Shown one piece after another: positions 25,501 to 31,809 of a stretch of 64,000 bases of DNA. Made by a program: the position numbers and the translations under genes. Source of the DNA: JAVBSX01 sp051660685 (GTDB lineage: Bacteria; Planctomycetota; Planctomycetia; Pirellulales; Thermoguttaceae). The notes under the pieces are model-generated. The model worked only from the letters and a program-made list of their open reading frames with translations, searched no databases and was not told the DNA's origin. Every line of letters begins with the position of its first letter. Position 1 is the stretch's first letter. The DNA lies in NCBI GenBank assembly GCA_051660685.1, contig JBOFQB010000111.1, positions 8,687 to 72,686 on the forward strand. The letters run 5' to 3'.

Positions 25501-25855
25501 TTTTGGCTTCATCAAGCGATTCCTTCCAACGGTCAAACCATTCTTCCGACAAATACGGTGTCATAAGTCCTGGTCGGGGATGAACCCAAACCTGTTTGAC
25601 ATTCTGCCCGGCCAAATCACGCAACGTACTCCGAACCTGCTCCTCCGTCAAGCGATCATTCCAAGTCCAAAGAGGTCCTGTACTGTAATCACAACCCGGC
25701 ATCTTTTGGAACGTCTCTTTGAACGTCTCGAAACCGGGTTCTTCAATAGAATTCAATGTTGACATCTGAGCGGGAAGAAATCCCGAAAGACAGAGTGAAA
25801 GAGCGCACACCAAAAGAACCAAAAGACACGTCAATTCCCATTTTTGCTGTTTCAT
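22541..25855 (-). CDS. secreted GH106-like glycosyl hydrolase (alpha-L-rhamnosidase-like)
   Basis: This is an exported hydrolase of 1104 residues, probably removing terminal sugars (rhamnose in characterised GH106 enzymes) from plant or algal polysaccharides. A signal peptide follows ATG 25855 (MKQQKWELTCLLVLLVCALS). The barrel region shows PLWTWNDRLTEEQ, KQVWVHPRPGLMTPYLSEEW, MNVWIYDENSYPSGFAGG, PGIFTDEPHL and FTGHYWEHGWP, the pattern I associate with GH106. The C-terminal part (about 800-1104) is beta-sandwich like GH2 jelly rolls, with NGWYGATAKVVVNGKEAGY and WKVNITPYVQPGKNTVDV. Exact substrate is not known. It lies next to a Tat-exported sugar isomerase-like gene across a MITE. Confidence 0.82.
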   Translation of the reverse strand: MKQQKWELTCLLVLLVCALSLCLSGFLPAQMSTLNSIEEPGFETFKETFQKMPGCDYSTGPLWTWNDRLTEEQVRSTLRDLAGQNVKQVWVHPRPGLMTPYLSEEWFDRWKESLDEAKKLDMNVWIYDENSYPSGFAGGFVPESMPDSRGKGLHLRAVESMRKIRDNVEYIFKVGEDGQITEVTQEAKKAGKLGEGKWIVGTIEEATSGPWFGDQYYVDLLKPGVTEKFIEITFDAYKREVGDDFGGRVPGIFTDEPHLQTAGGLTWNDEIPVLFEKKYGYSLVDSLPSLVQPIGNWKKVRHDYQRLLLDLFVDRWAKPCFKWCEENKLEFTGHYWEHGWPVAGHGPDNMAMYIWHQRPAIDVLMNQYAENVNSQFGNVRIVKEMSSVVNQTGRARTLCELYGAGGWDLRFEDMKRQADWGLVLGINTINEHISYVTLRGARKRDHPQSFSYHTGWWKGYHTLANRNTRLQYALSQGRQVNRILVLEPTTTAWMYQGDDFLGEIGNSFQHLVNEMEKMNIEYDLGSEDIIERLGHVNNGKLVVGEAMYDMIVLPPNTENLDSRTLDFIANVAKGGGTVLYFDLPKFVNGAEPQGVAIQQLKLLEDCPSSKKVDLTKLLIAGWNRTAGEGLRVAPDGLANVFVQANGILKEERALGRADYVPPQNTGQVYHHRRRLGDKDVVFLTNISMEEPASGWVYSNKDHVDRWNEDTGEITPYPCEEVGRPYIKYRYELPPCGSLLLVLSGTTRVSQRDNPVAPVVPKEWYFPFSSTTETVIEPGSGPNITRLEPNVLTIDYMDVQVGDEILKNVYFHKANHWVFEKNGKSVGLTRNPWDNGVQFKDTLIKKEFPAESGFSATYRFTIAEKVPQPLYIVVERSDLYTISCNGTVVSAKTDEWWLDKSFYKIDLSETAKVGENEVVLVAKPMSIYHELEPAYLLGDFSLESAEEGFVVKPPQPVQLRVEGTEEQGWNQQGMPFYSGAVSYCETFDVENPVSGDYFVKLPASPNGWYGATAKVVVNGKEAGYVLSSPWKVNITPYVQPGKNTVDVQVIGTPKNLLGPHHIGRARGSAWPNAFWQSPKTRGPGSAYDTIGYGLFQPFVLVKESK

Positions 25856-26012
25856 CGTATTAAGTGAGTAATAGTGAATAATAAGGTGAATGATAGACAC
25901 AAAACGGTTTTACAATAGGCCGCATCTCCTCATACTTAGCTCCGCGCAAGCCGGAAGTCTCCAGTATAATCGGAAAAACGGGAAAAGTACAGAGACGGAG
26001 AGAAAAGGGCGA

Positions 26013-26213
26013 ACCAAAAGTATCAGACTGCTAACAAGTTTGGTTTTGCGATTTGAACCGAGCCGGGTCGGACGGATTTGTTTTTACCACGAAACACACA
26101 AAAGACACGAAAAACGGTATTTTGTGAGGTTTTCGTGTTTTTTGTGATTTTCGTGGTTCAAAAATGAAAATACTCTTTTTCGCAAAACTTGTTAGCGGAC
26201 TGACCAAAAGTAT
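26013..26213. mobile_element. MITE-like element, family 1 (copy a) with 11-bp target duplication
   Basis: The element runs 26024-26202 (179 bp). Its ends are inverted repeats CAGACTGCTAACAAG and CTTGTTAGCGGACTG. On both sides lies the perfect 11-base direct repeat ACCAAAAGTAT (26013-26023 and 26203-26213), the mark of insertion. The interior is itself palindromic (ACCACGAAACACAC... against ...TTTTCGTGGT). It encodes no protein, so it depended on a transposase elsewhere. A second copy lies in opposite orientation at 29096-29273. The rest of the 505-base gap (25856-26360) holds no gene. Confidence 0.88.
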
Positions 26214-26360
26214 ACTGTCGAAGCATCTTACATCTTGGTTAGGAATCATGTATAATGCGAAGACGGGTCGGGAACCGATTTTCCCGGTTCAAATCCTTTT
26301 CGACAGTCATTTTTACCGTTTGTCCATACACATACTACAAACATCAGGAGCAACAATACG

Positions 26361-27278
26361 ATGAAACGACGCACTTTTTTATGGTCCGGTCTTGCAGCAG
26401 GAGCCGGTTTGGGAATGATTTCGGCAACGTCGAAAACCGTTGCAGCTCAGGAGACGACATTTCCCGGGGATCAACGGGAAAAAGCCAAACTCCGTTTTTC
26501 CAGCCAACTCGGAATTATTCCGGGCAACAGCGACGAGGAAAAGCTGAAAAAGATGAAAGAATGGGGTTTTGAAGCGGTTGAACTGGGCGGAGTCGGGAAT
26601 GACGTTGACGACTGGAAGAAAAAAGTCGAAGATGCCGGTCTCCTCGTCAGTGCTTTTTGTTGGGGGTCTCAAAATGGTGATTTGGTGTCCGACCGTGAAC
26701 GTCGGCAGAAAAACGCTGTTGAGGCATTCAAAAAAAATCTCGAAGGAAGTGCAAAACTTGGCGGAACCGGCGTTATTCATGTGCCCGCTTTCAACCAACA
26801 ATCACAACTTTCTGTCCGCGATCTGCGGGATCGGGTCCTCGAATATCTCCCCGAGATCGGTAAATTCGCGCACGATTGCGGGACATTTGTCATTCTTGAA
26901 CCGCTCAGTCGTCAGGAAGCCTTTTACATGCGACAGGTTTCGGATGCAGCCCGAATTGCTCAGGAATGTAATAAAATCGCCGGTTGTGAAGGTGTTCGCG
27001 TTATGGGAGACTTTTATCACATGTATAACGAGGAAGCAAACGATATGGGAGCGTTCCTCTCTGCCGGTCCCCTTTTGCAGCATGTTCACCTCGCAAACGG
27101 ACCTAAACGGACTCTTCCCGGTCAGGTCCCCTCACATCGTTTCGTCAACGGTTTTCGCGGTCTGAAATATATCGGTTATGACAAATTTGTCAGCTTTGAA
27201 TGTGGGGTTGACGGTGATCGAGAAGTCGAAGTGCCCAAATCGCTCGAATTTCTCCGTGCTGAATGGGACCTTGCCTAA
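26361..27278 (+). CDS. Tat-exported TIM-barrel sugar isomerase/epimerase-like protein
   Basis: The 305-residue protein belongs to the AP-endonuclease 2-like (xylose-isomerase-type) TIM barrel superfamily and is most like hydroxypyruvate isomerases. The N-terminus MKRRTFLWSGLAAGAGLGM is a twin-arginine signal, with cleavage near TVAAQE. The metal-ligand strands are visible: FVILEPLSRQ (Glu), VMGDFYHMYNEE (Asp and His), LLQHVHLANGPKRT (His) and KFVSFECGVDG (Glu). Export suggests extracytoplasmic sugar metabolism; substrate is unknown. A Shine-Dalgarno AGGAG lies 10 bases before ATG 26361. A related enzyme without signal is at 54135-54986. Confidence 0.88.
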   Translation: MKRRTFLWSGLAAGAGLGMISATSKTVAAQETTFPGDQREKAKLRFSSQLGIIPGNSDEEKLKKMKEWGFEAVELGGVGNDVDDWKKKVEDAGLLVSAFCWGSQNGDLVSDRERRQKNAVEAFKKNLEGSAKLGGTGVIHVPAFNQQSQLSVRDLRDRVLEYLPEIGKFAHDCGTFVILEPLSRQEAFYMRQVSDAARIAQECNKIAGCEGVRVMGDFYHMYNEEANDMGAFLSAGPLLQHVHLANGPKRTLPGQVPSHRFVNGFRGLKYIGYDKFVSFECGVDGDREVEVPKSLEFLRAEWDLA

Positions 27279-27339
27279 TCGTTTCCCAACTATTTGAGGA
27301 GAAAATTTTGCTCCTCCCCCTTGTTGGTGTACGCTTTTA

Positions 27340-27382
27340 GGGTAAACTGCTCCGAAACTGAGCGTTCGCGGTCGGTTTACCC
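27340..27382 (+). terminator. hairpin between isomerase gene and tRNA-Asp
   Basis: GGGTAAAC (27340-27347) pairs with GTTTACCC (27375-27382), with further pairing CTCCG/CGG inside. A second hairpin GAGGAG...CTCCTC (27296-27316) is just after the stop codon. Neither has a long U-run on the plus strand. Either could end transcription of the isomerase gene or protect its mRNA. Confidence 0.4.
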
Positions 27383-27399
27383 CGAAAAATGGGCAAAAA

Positions 27400-27473
27400 G
27401 GGGACGTAGCTCAATTGGTTAGAGTACTGGACTGTCGATCCAGTGGTTGCGGGTTCGAGTCCCGTCGTCCTCG
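27400..27473 (+). tRNA. tRNA-Asp (anticodon GTC)
   Basis: A complete cloverleaf is visible. Acceptor strands GGGGACG (27400-27406) and CGTCCTC (27466-27472) pair with one G-U, followed by discriminator G. The D arm contains AGCTCAATTGGTTAGAGT. The anticodon stem CTGGA/TCCAG encloses loop CTGTCGA with anticodon GTC at 27434-27436, and the T arm is GCGGGTTCGAGTCCCGT. CCA is not encoded. No integrase or att-like duplication was seen next to it. Confidence 0.96.
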
Positions 27474-27651
27474 TTCGCTTCTACGCCGCCTCAATAGAGA
27501 ACGCGGCTTCCTTGTGTCTATGTCGGTTCCTAGAGATTTTGTTCTGGGAACTTTTTTTTTGCACCTTTGGGTTTTTGCCCCTTTTTTACGTTTTTGTTTA
27601 CACGATTTTCCCGACCATCTCGGTCCTCCTCCTCCCAATCAGGTTGAGTTT

Positions 27652-28605
27652 ATGGACACACATCGTGTTTTTACGGTCAGGTCTTTTTCCCAACTTCTTT
27701 TCCCGCTCCTCCTTGCTCTGAACGGGTTACTCACGCTGATTGTCGCGTTGCGTTTTCCGTATTTGACTTGCAATCGGCCAACTCTCGGACCTGTCCTGCT
27801 CCTTGCCGTTTCTCTCGCTCTTGTTCATCTCCTCTTACGACAGTTATATCGCAAAATCGGTTGTTTGTTCACAAAAAACAACACCCTACATTCAGGTACA
27901 CTTCTTGCCGGACCCGGAATCCTGCTCGGCTTCATGCTTCTCCTTCCAACCGGGAACCTCCTCTACATTCTCCTGTTTCTGACCATCTTCCTGCTCTCCT
28001 GTTGTCCCTTGACCGTTAAGCAACACCCAACAAAAGAGAGAACGGAAGAGGAAACAGGCGAAGAGAAGGAGAAAGAAGATTGTCAAAAAGAATTTCGAGA
28101 AAAAGGTCAAAAAGATTCTCAAAAAGATTCTCAAAAAGATTCTCAAAAAGATTCTCAAAAAGATTCTCAAAAAGATTCTCAAAAAGATTCTCAAAAAGAT
28201 TCTCAAAAAGATTGTGAAGAAGAATGTGAAGAGGGGGAAGAATGTGATGAAGGAGAAGAGGAAAGGGAGGAGGATGCAGGTGTCAGTATGGTGTTACGAC
28301 GGAGCGGGACCGAGGAGGGTGATGAGACGTTAGAGGTTTCACTTCGGGTCGCTTTCCAACAAAATGAACGACTTCAATACGTCCATATCCCGTTCTGTCC
28401 CGGTTTTTGTGTCAATCCAAGCGTCGAAACCTATCAATTAGACGGGGAAGAGGTTGAAATCATTCTTGCCAAACTAACCCCTTATGGTGTTCGTCTCGAC
28501 CTGAAACGGTCAGCACAACGAACGGATGAAGAGAGCGTTCGGGTGATGCTGATTGTTCGGGGCAAAAAACGATTGCAAGAGCGAGCAAACAGAGGAGCGA
28601 CCTAA
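27652..28605 (+). CDS. membrane protein with QKDS repeats and Glu-rich linker
   Basis: The 317-residue protein has about four hydrophobic helices in the first 125 residues (FSQLLFPLLLALNGLLTLIV; PVLLLAVSLALVHLLL; LAGPGILLGFMLLL; LLYILLFLTIFLLS). A charged linker follows, with nine QKDS units and a Glu/Cys-rich stretch, then a C-terminal beta-rich domain (LEVSLRVAFQQNERLQYVHIPF, then DGEEVEIILAKLTPYGVRLDLKR). The open frame extends back into the tRNA gene, so that part is not coding; ATG 27652 with AGGTTGAG upstream is the best start. The C-terminal domain resembles planctomycete proteins of unknown function. Function is unknown. Confidence 0.65.
   Translation: MDTHRVFTVRSFSQLLFPLLLALNGLLTLIVALRFPYLTCNRPTLGPVLLLAVSLALVHLLLRQLYRKIGCLFTKNNTLHSGTLLAGPGILLGFMLLLPTGNLLYILLFLTIFLLSCCPLTVKQHPTKERTEEETGEEKEKEDCQKEFREKGQKDSQKDSQKDSQKDSQKDSQKDSQKDSQKDSQKDCEEECEEGEECDEGEEEREEDAGVSMVLRRSGTEEGDETLEVSLRVAFQQNERLQYVHIPFCPGFCVNPSVETYQLDGEEVEIILAKLTPYGVRLDLKRSAQRTDEESVRVMLIVRGKKRLQERANRGAT
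28108..28215 (+). repeat. 12-bp tandem repeat (nine units) coding QKDS
   Basis: CAAAAAGATTCT is repeated nine times in frame almost without change; the last unit ends GT instead of CT. The near-identity suggests recent slippage expansion and probable length variation between strains. Confidence 0.95.
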
Positions 28606-28623
28606 ATGTTGAGCAGCGTACAT

Positions 28624-28700
28624 GGAGAGAAGGTAGAAGATAGGAGGTAGGAGTAAAGAAGAGGGGGACGGGAAGATAACGACATTCTATTCCCTATTCT
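28624..28700. repeat. G-tract and C-tract pair beside MITE family 2
   Basis: A purine-rich stretch (GAAGGTAGAAGATAGGAGGTAGGAG...) is followed by ATTCTATTCCCTATTCT. It resembles the G/C-tract flanks of B modules but without a B module. It lies between the QKDS protein gene and the MITE family 2 element. Confidence 0.55.
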
Positions 28701-28981
28701 GGGGGGACAGTTTTAGGGCTAACGCATCAAAATCTTGTTAATTTAGGAAGACATGTTGGCAAAATAGGAAAAACAAAAGCCGGAAAGGAGGTGCGCAGCA
28801 CCGTATTGACGGTAGTATTTTGGGACAACTGAGACAAATAGGAGGTTTGTTGACAAAAAAATGTCACAAACCGTCAGTACGCTGCGCTCCCTTCCGGCTG
28901 TTGTGTTTGCCTGAAACGTGTACTTTGACCAAATTAACGATGAATCCATATTTTGATGCGTTAGCCCTGGGGGGACAGTTT
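28701..28981. mobile_element. MITE-like element, family 2, with 13-bp direct repeats
   Basis: Perfect 19-base terminal inverted repeats AGGGCTAACGCATCAAAAT (28715-28733) and its complement (28950-28968) enclose a 254-bp element. The direct repeat GGGGGGACAGTTT lies outside both ends (28701-28713 and 28969-28981), one base away on the left. The interior is a longer imperfect palindrome with arms of about 120 bases, including AGCCGGAAAGGAG and its partner. It contains no protein gene. The terminal repeats differ from family 1. Confidence 0.85.
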
Positions 28982-29085
28982 ACGGAAACCGGGGCGGGAG
29001 TAAAATGGGACATTGCCCGAGAAGAGGTGATTCGATCACGCCCGCTTCATTGCATGTCTCGGTACACCTTCAAATAAAAACGGCA

Positions 29086-29283
29086 CTTGTAAAACCAGTC
29101 CGCTAACAAGTTTTGCGAAAAGGAGTCATTTTCATTTTTGAACCACGAAAATCACAAAAATCACGAAAACCGCACAAAATACCGTTTTTCGTGTCTTTCG
29201 TGTGTTTCGTGGTCAACAAATCCGTCCGACCCAGCTCGGTTCAAATCACAAAACCAAACTTGTTAGCTGTCTGCTTGCAAAAC
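29086..29283. mobile_element. MITE-like element, family 1 (copy b)
   Basis: The element 29096-29273 (178 bp) is about 93% identical to the reverse complement of the copy at 26024-26202, with ends CAGTCCGCTAACAAG and CTTGTTAGCTGTCTG. It is flanked by near-perfect direct repeats CTTGTAAAAC (29086-29095) and CTTGCAAAAC (29274-29283), one mismatch. This and copy a are in opposite orientation, so the 2.9-kb segment between them could invert by recombination. No gene is seen in the rest of 28606-29332. Confidence 0.88.
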
Positions 29284-29332
29284 AATCACGCCGTTGCCCT
29301 TTTCTTTTGGAAATCTTTGAAAAAATTGAACA

Positions 29333-30415
29333 ATGACGCTATCTAATATATCTGAAAAAATTGAACATATTCGTCAGTCCTTAGGTCGGAAATTGTTGAT
29401 TCTTGGACATCATTACCAAAAAACCGAAGTCCTCGATCATACAGATTTGCGAGGGGACAGTTTCCAGTTGAGCGCAACGGCTGCTGAAAATGAGGATTGC
29501 GAGTCCATTGTCTTCTGCGGCGTCCATTTTATGGCGGAAACAGCGGATGTCCTTGCGAATCGACCTGAACGGTTGGACGCCCGAAACGGCAAAAGAGTCA
29601 ACGTCCTTCTGCCCGACCTCTCCGCCGGTTGTAGTATGGCCGATTTGGCGCATATCAATCAGGTCGAACAATGTTGGTCAGAGTTGGCCAAGCAGATTGA
29701 TGTTGCCGACATTGTGCCAATCACCTACGTTAATTCCTCAGCCGCAATCAAAGCCTTTTGTGGTCGAAATGGAGGAATCGCATGTACCTCAAGTAATGCA
29801 AGTGCCGTTCTTCGTTGGGCCTTTTCCCAAAAATCCCGCGTTCTTTTTCTCCCGGATCAACATTTGGGTCGGAATACGGCGTTTTCAATGGACATTCCCG
29901 AGTCGCAAATGCCGGTCTGGAACCCTGATGTTCCGTTGGGGGGGAATGACCTTGCAACGATCAAGGACAGTCGGGTCATTCTCTGGAACGGTTACTGTTG
30001 TGTACACCAATTTTTCACCCCCGAACATGTTGCAACAGTCCGGGCACAGTATCCCGGGATTCGCGTCATTGTTCATCCCGAATGTTCCCGCGAAGTTGTG
30101 CAAGCAGCCGATTTGGCCGGTTCGACGAATTTCATTCTCGAACAGATTCGTCAAGCGAAGCCCGGTTCCATTTGGGGGGTTGGAACAGAAGGTCGAATGG
30201 TCGACCGATTGGGGCAAATGTTCCCCGAGCAGAAAATTGTCCATTTAGGGGGATCGGCAAGTCTGTGTGAGACAATGGACCGGACGAATTTGGAGAACCT
30301 TCTTGCGACGCTCGAATCCGTCGAGTCGGGCAACCCGAAGAACATTGTCCAAGTTGACCCCCTAATCGCCCCGGACGCCCTCCTCTGTCTCGAACGGATG
30401 CTCGCAACTCACTGA
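29333..30415 (+). CDS. nadA: quinolinate synthase
   Basis: NadA condenses iminoaspartate with dihydroxyacetone phosphate to quinolinate for NAD synthesis, using an oxygen-sensitive 4Fe-4S cluster in the cytoplasm. The 360-residue protein has the triplicated fold landmarks GHHYQKTEVLDHTDLRGDS, CGVHFMAETADVL, SAGCSMAD (Cys100), WNGYCCVHQFF, VHPECSREV, GTEGRMVDRL and a C-terminal SLCETM. The Cys in AGC, HPEC and SLCETM fit the three cluster ligands. Length is normal. ATG 29333 has no clear Shine-Dalgarno sequence. It precedes the KDPG aldolase gene by 60 bases, possibly co-transcribed. NadB and NadC are not in the window. Confidence 0.96.
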   Translation: MTLSNISEKIEHIRQSLGRKLLILGHHYQKTEVLDHTDLRGDSFQLSATAAENEDCESIVFCGVHFMAETADVLANRPERLDARNGKRVNVLLPDLSAGCSMADLAHINQVEQCWSELAKQIDVADIVPITYVNSSAAIKAFCGRNGGIACTSSNASAVLRWAFSQKSRVLFLPDQHLGRNTAFSMDIPESQMPVWNPDVPLGGNDLATIKDSRVILWNGYCCVHQFFTPEHVATVRAQYPGIRVIVHPECSREVVQAADLAGSTNFILEQIRQAKPGSIWGVGTEGRMVDRLGQMFPEQKIVHLGGSASLCETMDRTNLENLLATLESVESGNPKNIVQVDPLIAPDALLCLERMLATH

Positions 30416-30475
30416 AAACGGACGTAGAATGTTGTCTGTCACAATTCACAACCCCAATTCCCCAATTCCAGATTG

Positions 30476-31108
30476 ATGTCAACTATTTTTGATCGAATCG
30501 CCCAATACAAAATCGTCCCGGTTATTGCAATTGACGCTGTTGAAGCGGCAATTCCTCTTGCGGATTCCTTGATTGCAGGAGGATTGCCAATTGCCGAAAT
30601 CACATTCCGAACCCAATCCGCAGCATCCGTCCTGCACAAAATGAGTCAGGAACGTCCTGAATTGCTTCTTGGGGCGGGGACAATTCTGACGCTTGAAAAT
30701 TTACAGTCGGCAATCGACGCGGGCGCACAATTCGGTGTTGCACCCGGTTTTAACCCCGTCATTGTTGATGCAGCGCAGAAAAAAGGGTTTCCGTTCATTC
30801 CCGGGGTTTGTACGCCAACTGAAGTTGAAGCCGCACTCGAAAAAAACGCAAAAGTCCTGAAATTTTTCCCGGCCGGTTCAATTGGCGGACTCTCGATGCT
30901 CCAATCGCTCCTTGCCCCTTATGCTCATACAGGGGTACAATTTATGCCGACGGGGGGGATCACTCCTGAAAATGTTGGCGATTATCTCCAAACAAAAGGG
31001 GTGATTGCATGTGGAGGGACTTGGATTGCGACCAAAGACGATATTGCACAAGGAAAATGGTCGTCTATTACCAATCGTTGTCAAACGGCATTAGAAAAAT
31101 GTCGTTGA
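30476..31108 (+). CDS. eda: 2-keto-3-deoxy-6-phosphogluconate aldolase family protein
   Basis: KDPG/KHG aldolases split KDPG to pyruvate and glyceraldehyde 3-phosphate in the Entner-Doudoroff and uronate pathways. The 210-residue class I aldolase shows IAEITFRTQSA (general-base Glu), LLGAGTILT, FGVAPGFNP, FIPGVCTPTE, VLKFFPAG (Schiff-base Lys) and FMPTGGITPENV. Length is typical. ATG 30476 is used (the codon before is TTG). In a saccharolytic organism it could serve uronic or deoxy-sugar breakdown. A close relative, KDPGal aldolase, cannot be excluded from sequence alone. Confidence 0.92.
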   Translation: MSTIFDRIAQYKIVPVIAIDAVEAAIPLADSLIAGGLPIAEITFRTQSAASVLHKMSQERPELLLGAGTILTLENLQSAIDAGAQFGVAPGFNPVIVDAAQKKGFPFIPGVCTPTEVEAALEKNAKVLKFFPAGSIGGLSMLQSLLAPYAHTGVQFMPTGGITPENVGDYLQTKGVIACGGTWIATKDDIAQGKWSSITNRCQTALEKCR

Positions 31109-31183
31109 CGGTTCACCACAAAAACCTCCTCTCCATTTTCTAAGTATCTGCGCATAAATAAAGGATTCATTTTCATTTGTTCC

Positions 31184-31245
31184 TTTCGTGACGTTTGTGT
31201 TTTTAGTGGTTCTTTTACACCACGAAATACACCAAAAACACGAAA
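31184..31245. repeat. hairpin related to the interior of MITE family 1
   Basis: TTTCGTGACGTTTGTG...AGTGGT pairs with ACCACGAAATACACC...CACGAAA. The CACGAAA/TTTCGTG theme is shared with the core of the MITE family 1 copies, but their terminal repeats are absent. It may be a diverged or truncated relative. Confidence 0.55.
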
Positions 31246-31407
31246 TCAATACAAAACTTTCATCGATTGTGCATCCGCAATTTGGAAAGGTTAGAAACAG
31301 TAAATAAATAATTCCTGCAAATGATCTGTCGATTTTTAGCGCATTTCAATAATTGGCATACACCGTTCACACATTTTTGAAACCAAAAATTCAAGGATTG
31401 CATCTCT

Positions 31408-31646
31408 TAGCTGCATCGCAGCGACCTTTTTGTAGCCCGGGGTGTAGCGCAGCGAAACCCCGGGTGAGATGCAGCACAAAAAATGAGCTGCGTAGCTGCG
31501 ACCTAAAAAAGACATGCGTCAACATAAGGTATTTTTTTAGGTCGCTCCGACGGAGCTTGTTTTGTTGGGGGGACGTTTAACCCGGGGTTGCGGTCGCGTT
31601 GCTCCCTTCACCCCGGGCTACAATAGGGTCGCCGCTATGCGGCTAC
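31408..31646. repeat. 239-bp composite palindrome (A and C modules)
   Basis: The left half reads TAGCTGCATCGCAGCGACC, GTAGCCCGGGGTGTAGC...ACCCCGGGTGA, AGCTGCGTAGCTGCGACC. The right half mirrors it with AGGTCGCTCCGACGGAGC, TTAACCCGGGG...CCCCGGGCTAC and GGTCGCCGCTATGCGGCTAC. A C-rich tract of CCCCTATCCCC type follows at 31771-31814, running into the 3' end of the ATPase gene. Apart from these repeats the 700-base gap 31109-31809 holds no gene. Confidence 0.9.
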
Positions 31647-31809
31647 AAAAGAACACCTTAACTCTTCAAAAAGGACCGAGATGAACATTTCAATAATTGG
31701 TATACACCGTTCACGTTTTTTTGGCATCTGACACACAAGGACAATTTGTCACGAACTACAGTATTACTACTTCATTCTTCCCCCAACCCCTATCCCCTAA
31801 TCCCGATTC

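Noticed and set aside
27400..27473. Integration site of a genomic island at tRNA-Asp
   Set aside because: No integrase gene or duplicated tRNA 3' end was found within the window.
27415..27651. Protein start inside the tRNA-Asp gene (long open frame)
   Set aside because: The frame only translates the tRNA; the ATG at 27652 with an upstream purine-rich site is the better start.
28087..28215. CRISPR or VNTR locus
   Set aside because: It is a coding 12-bp repeat inside a membrane-protein gene with no spacers.
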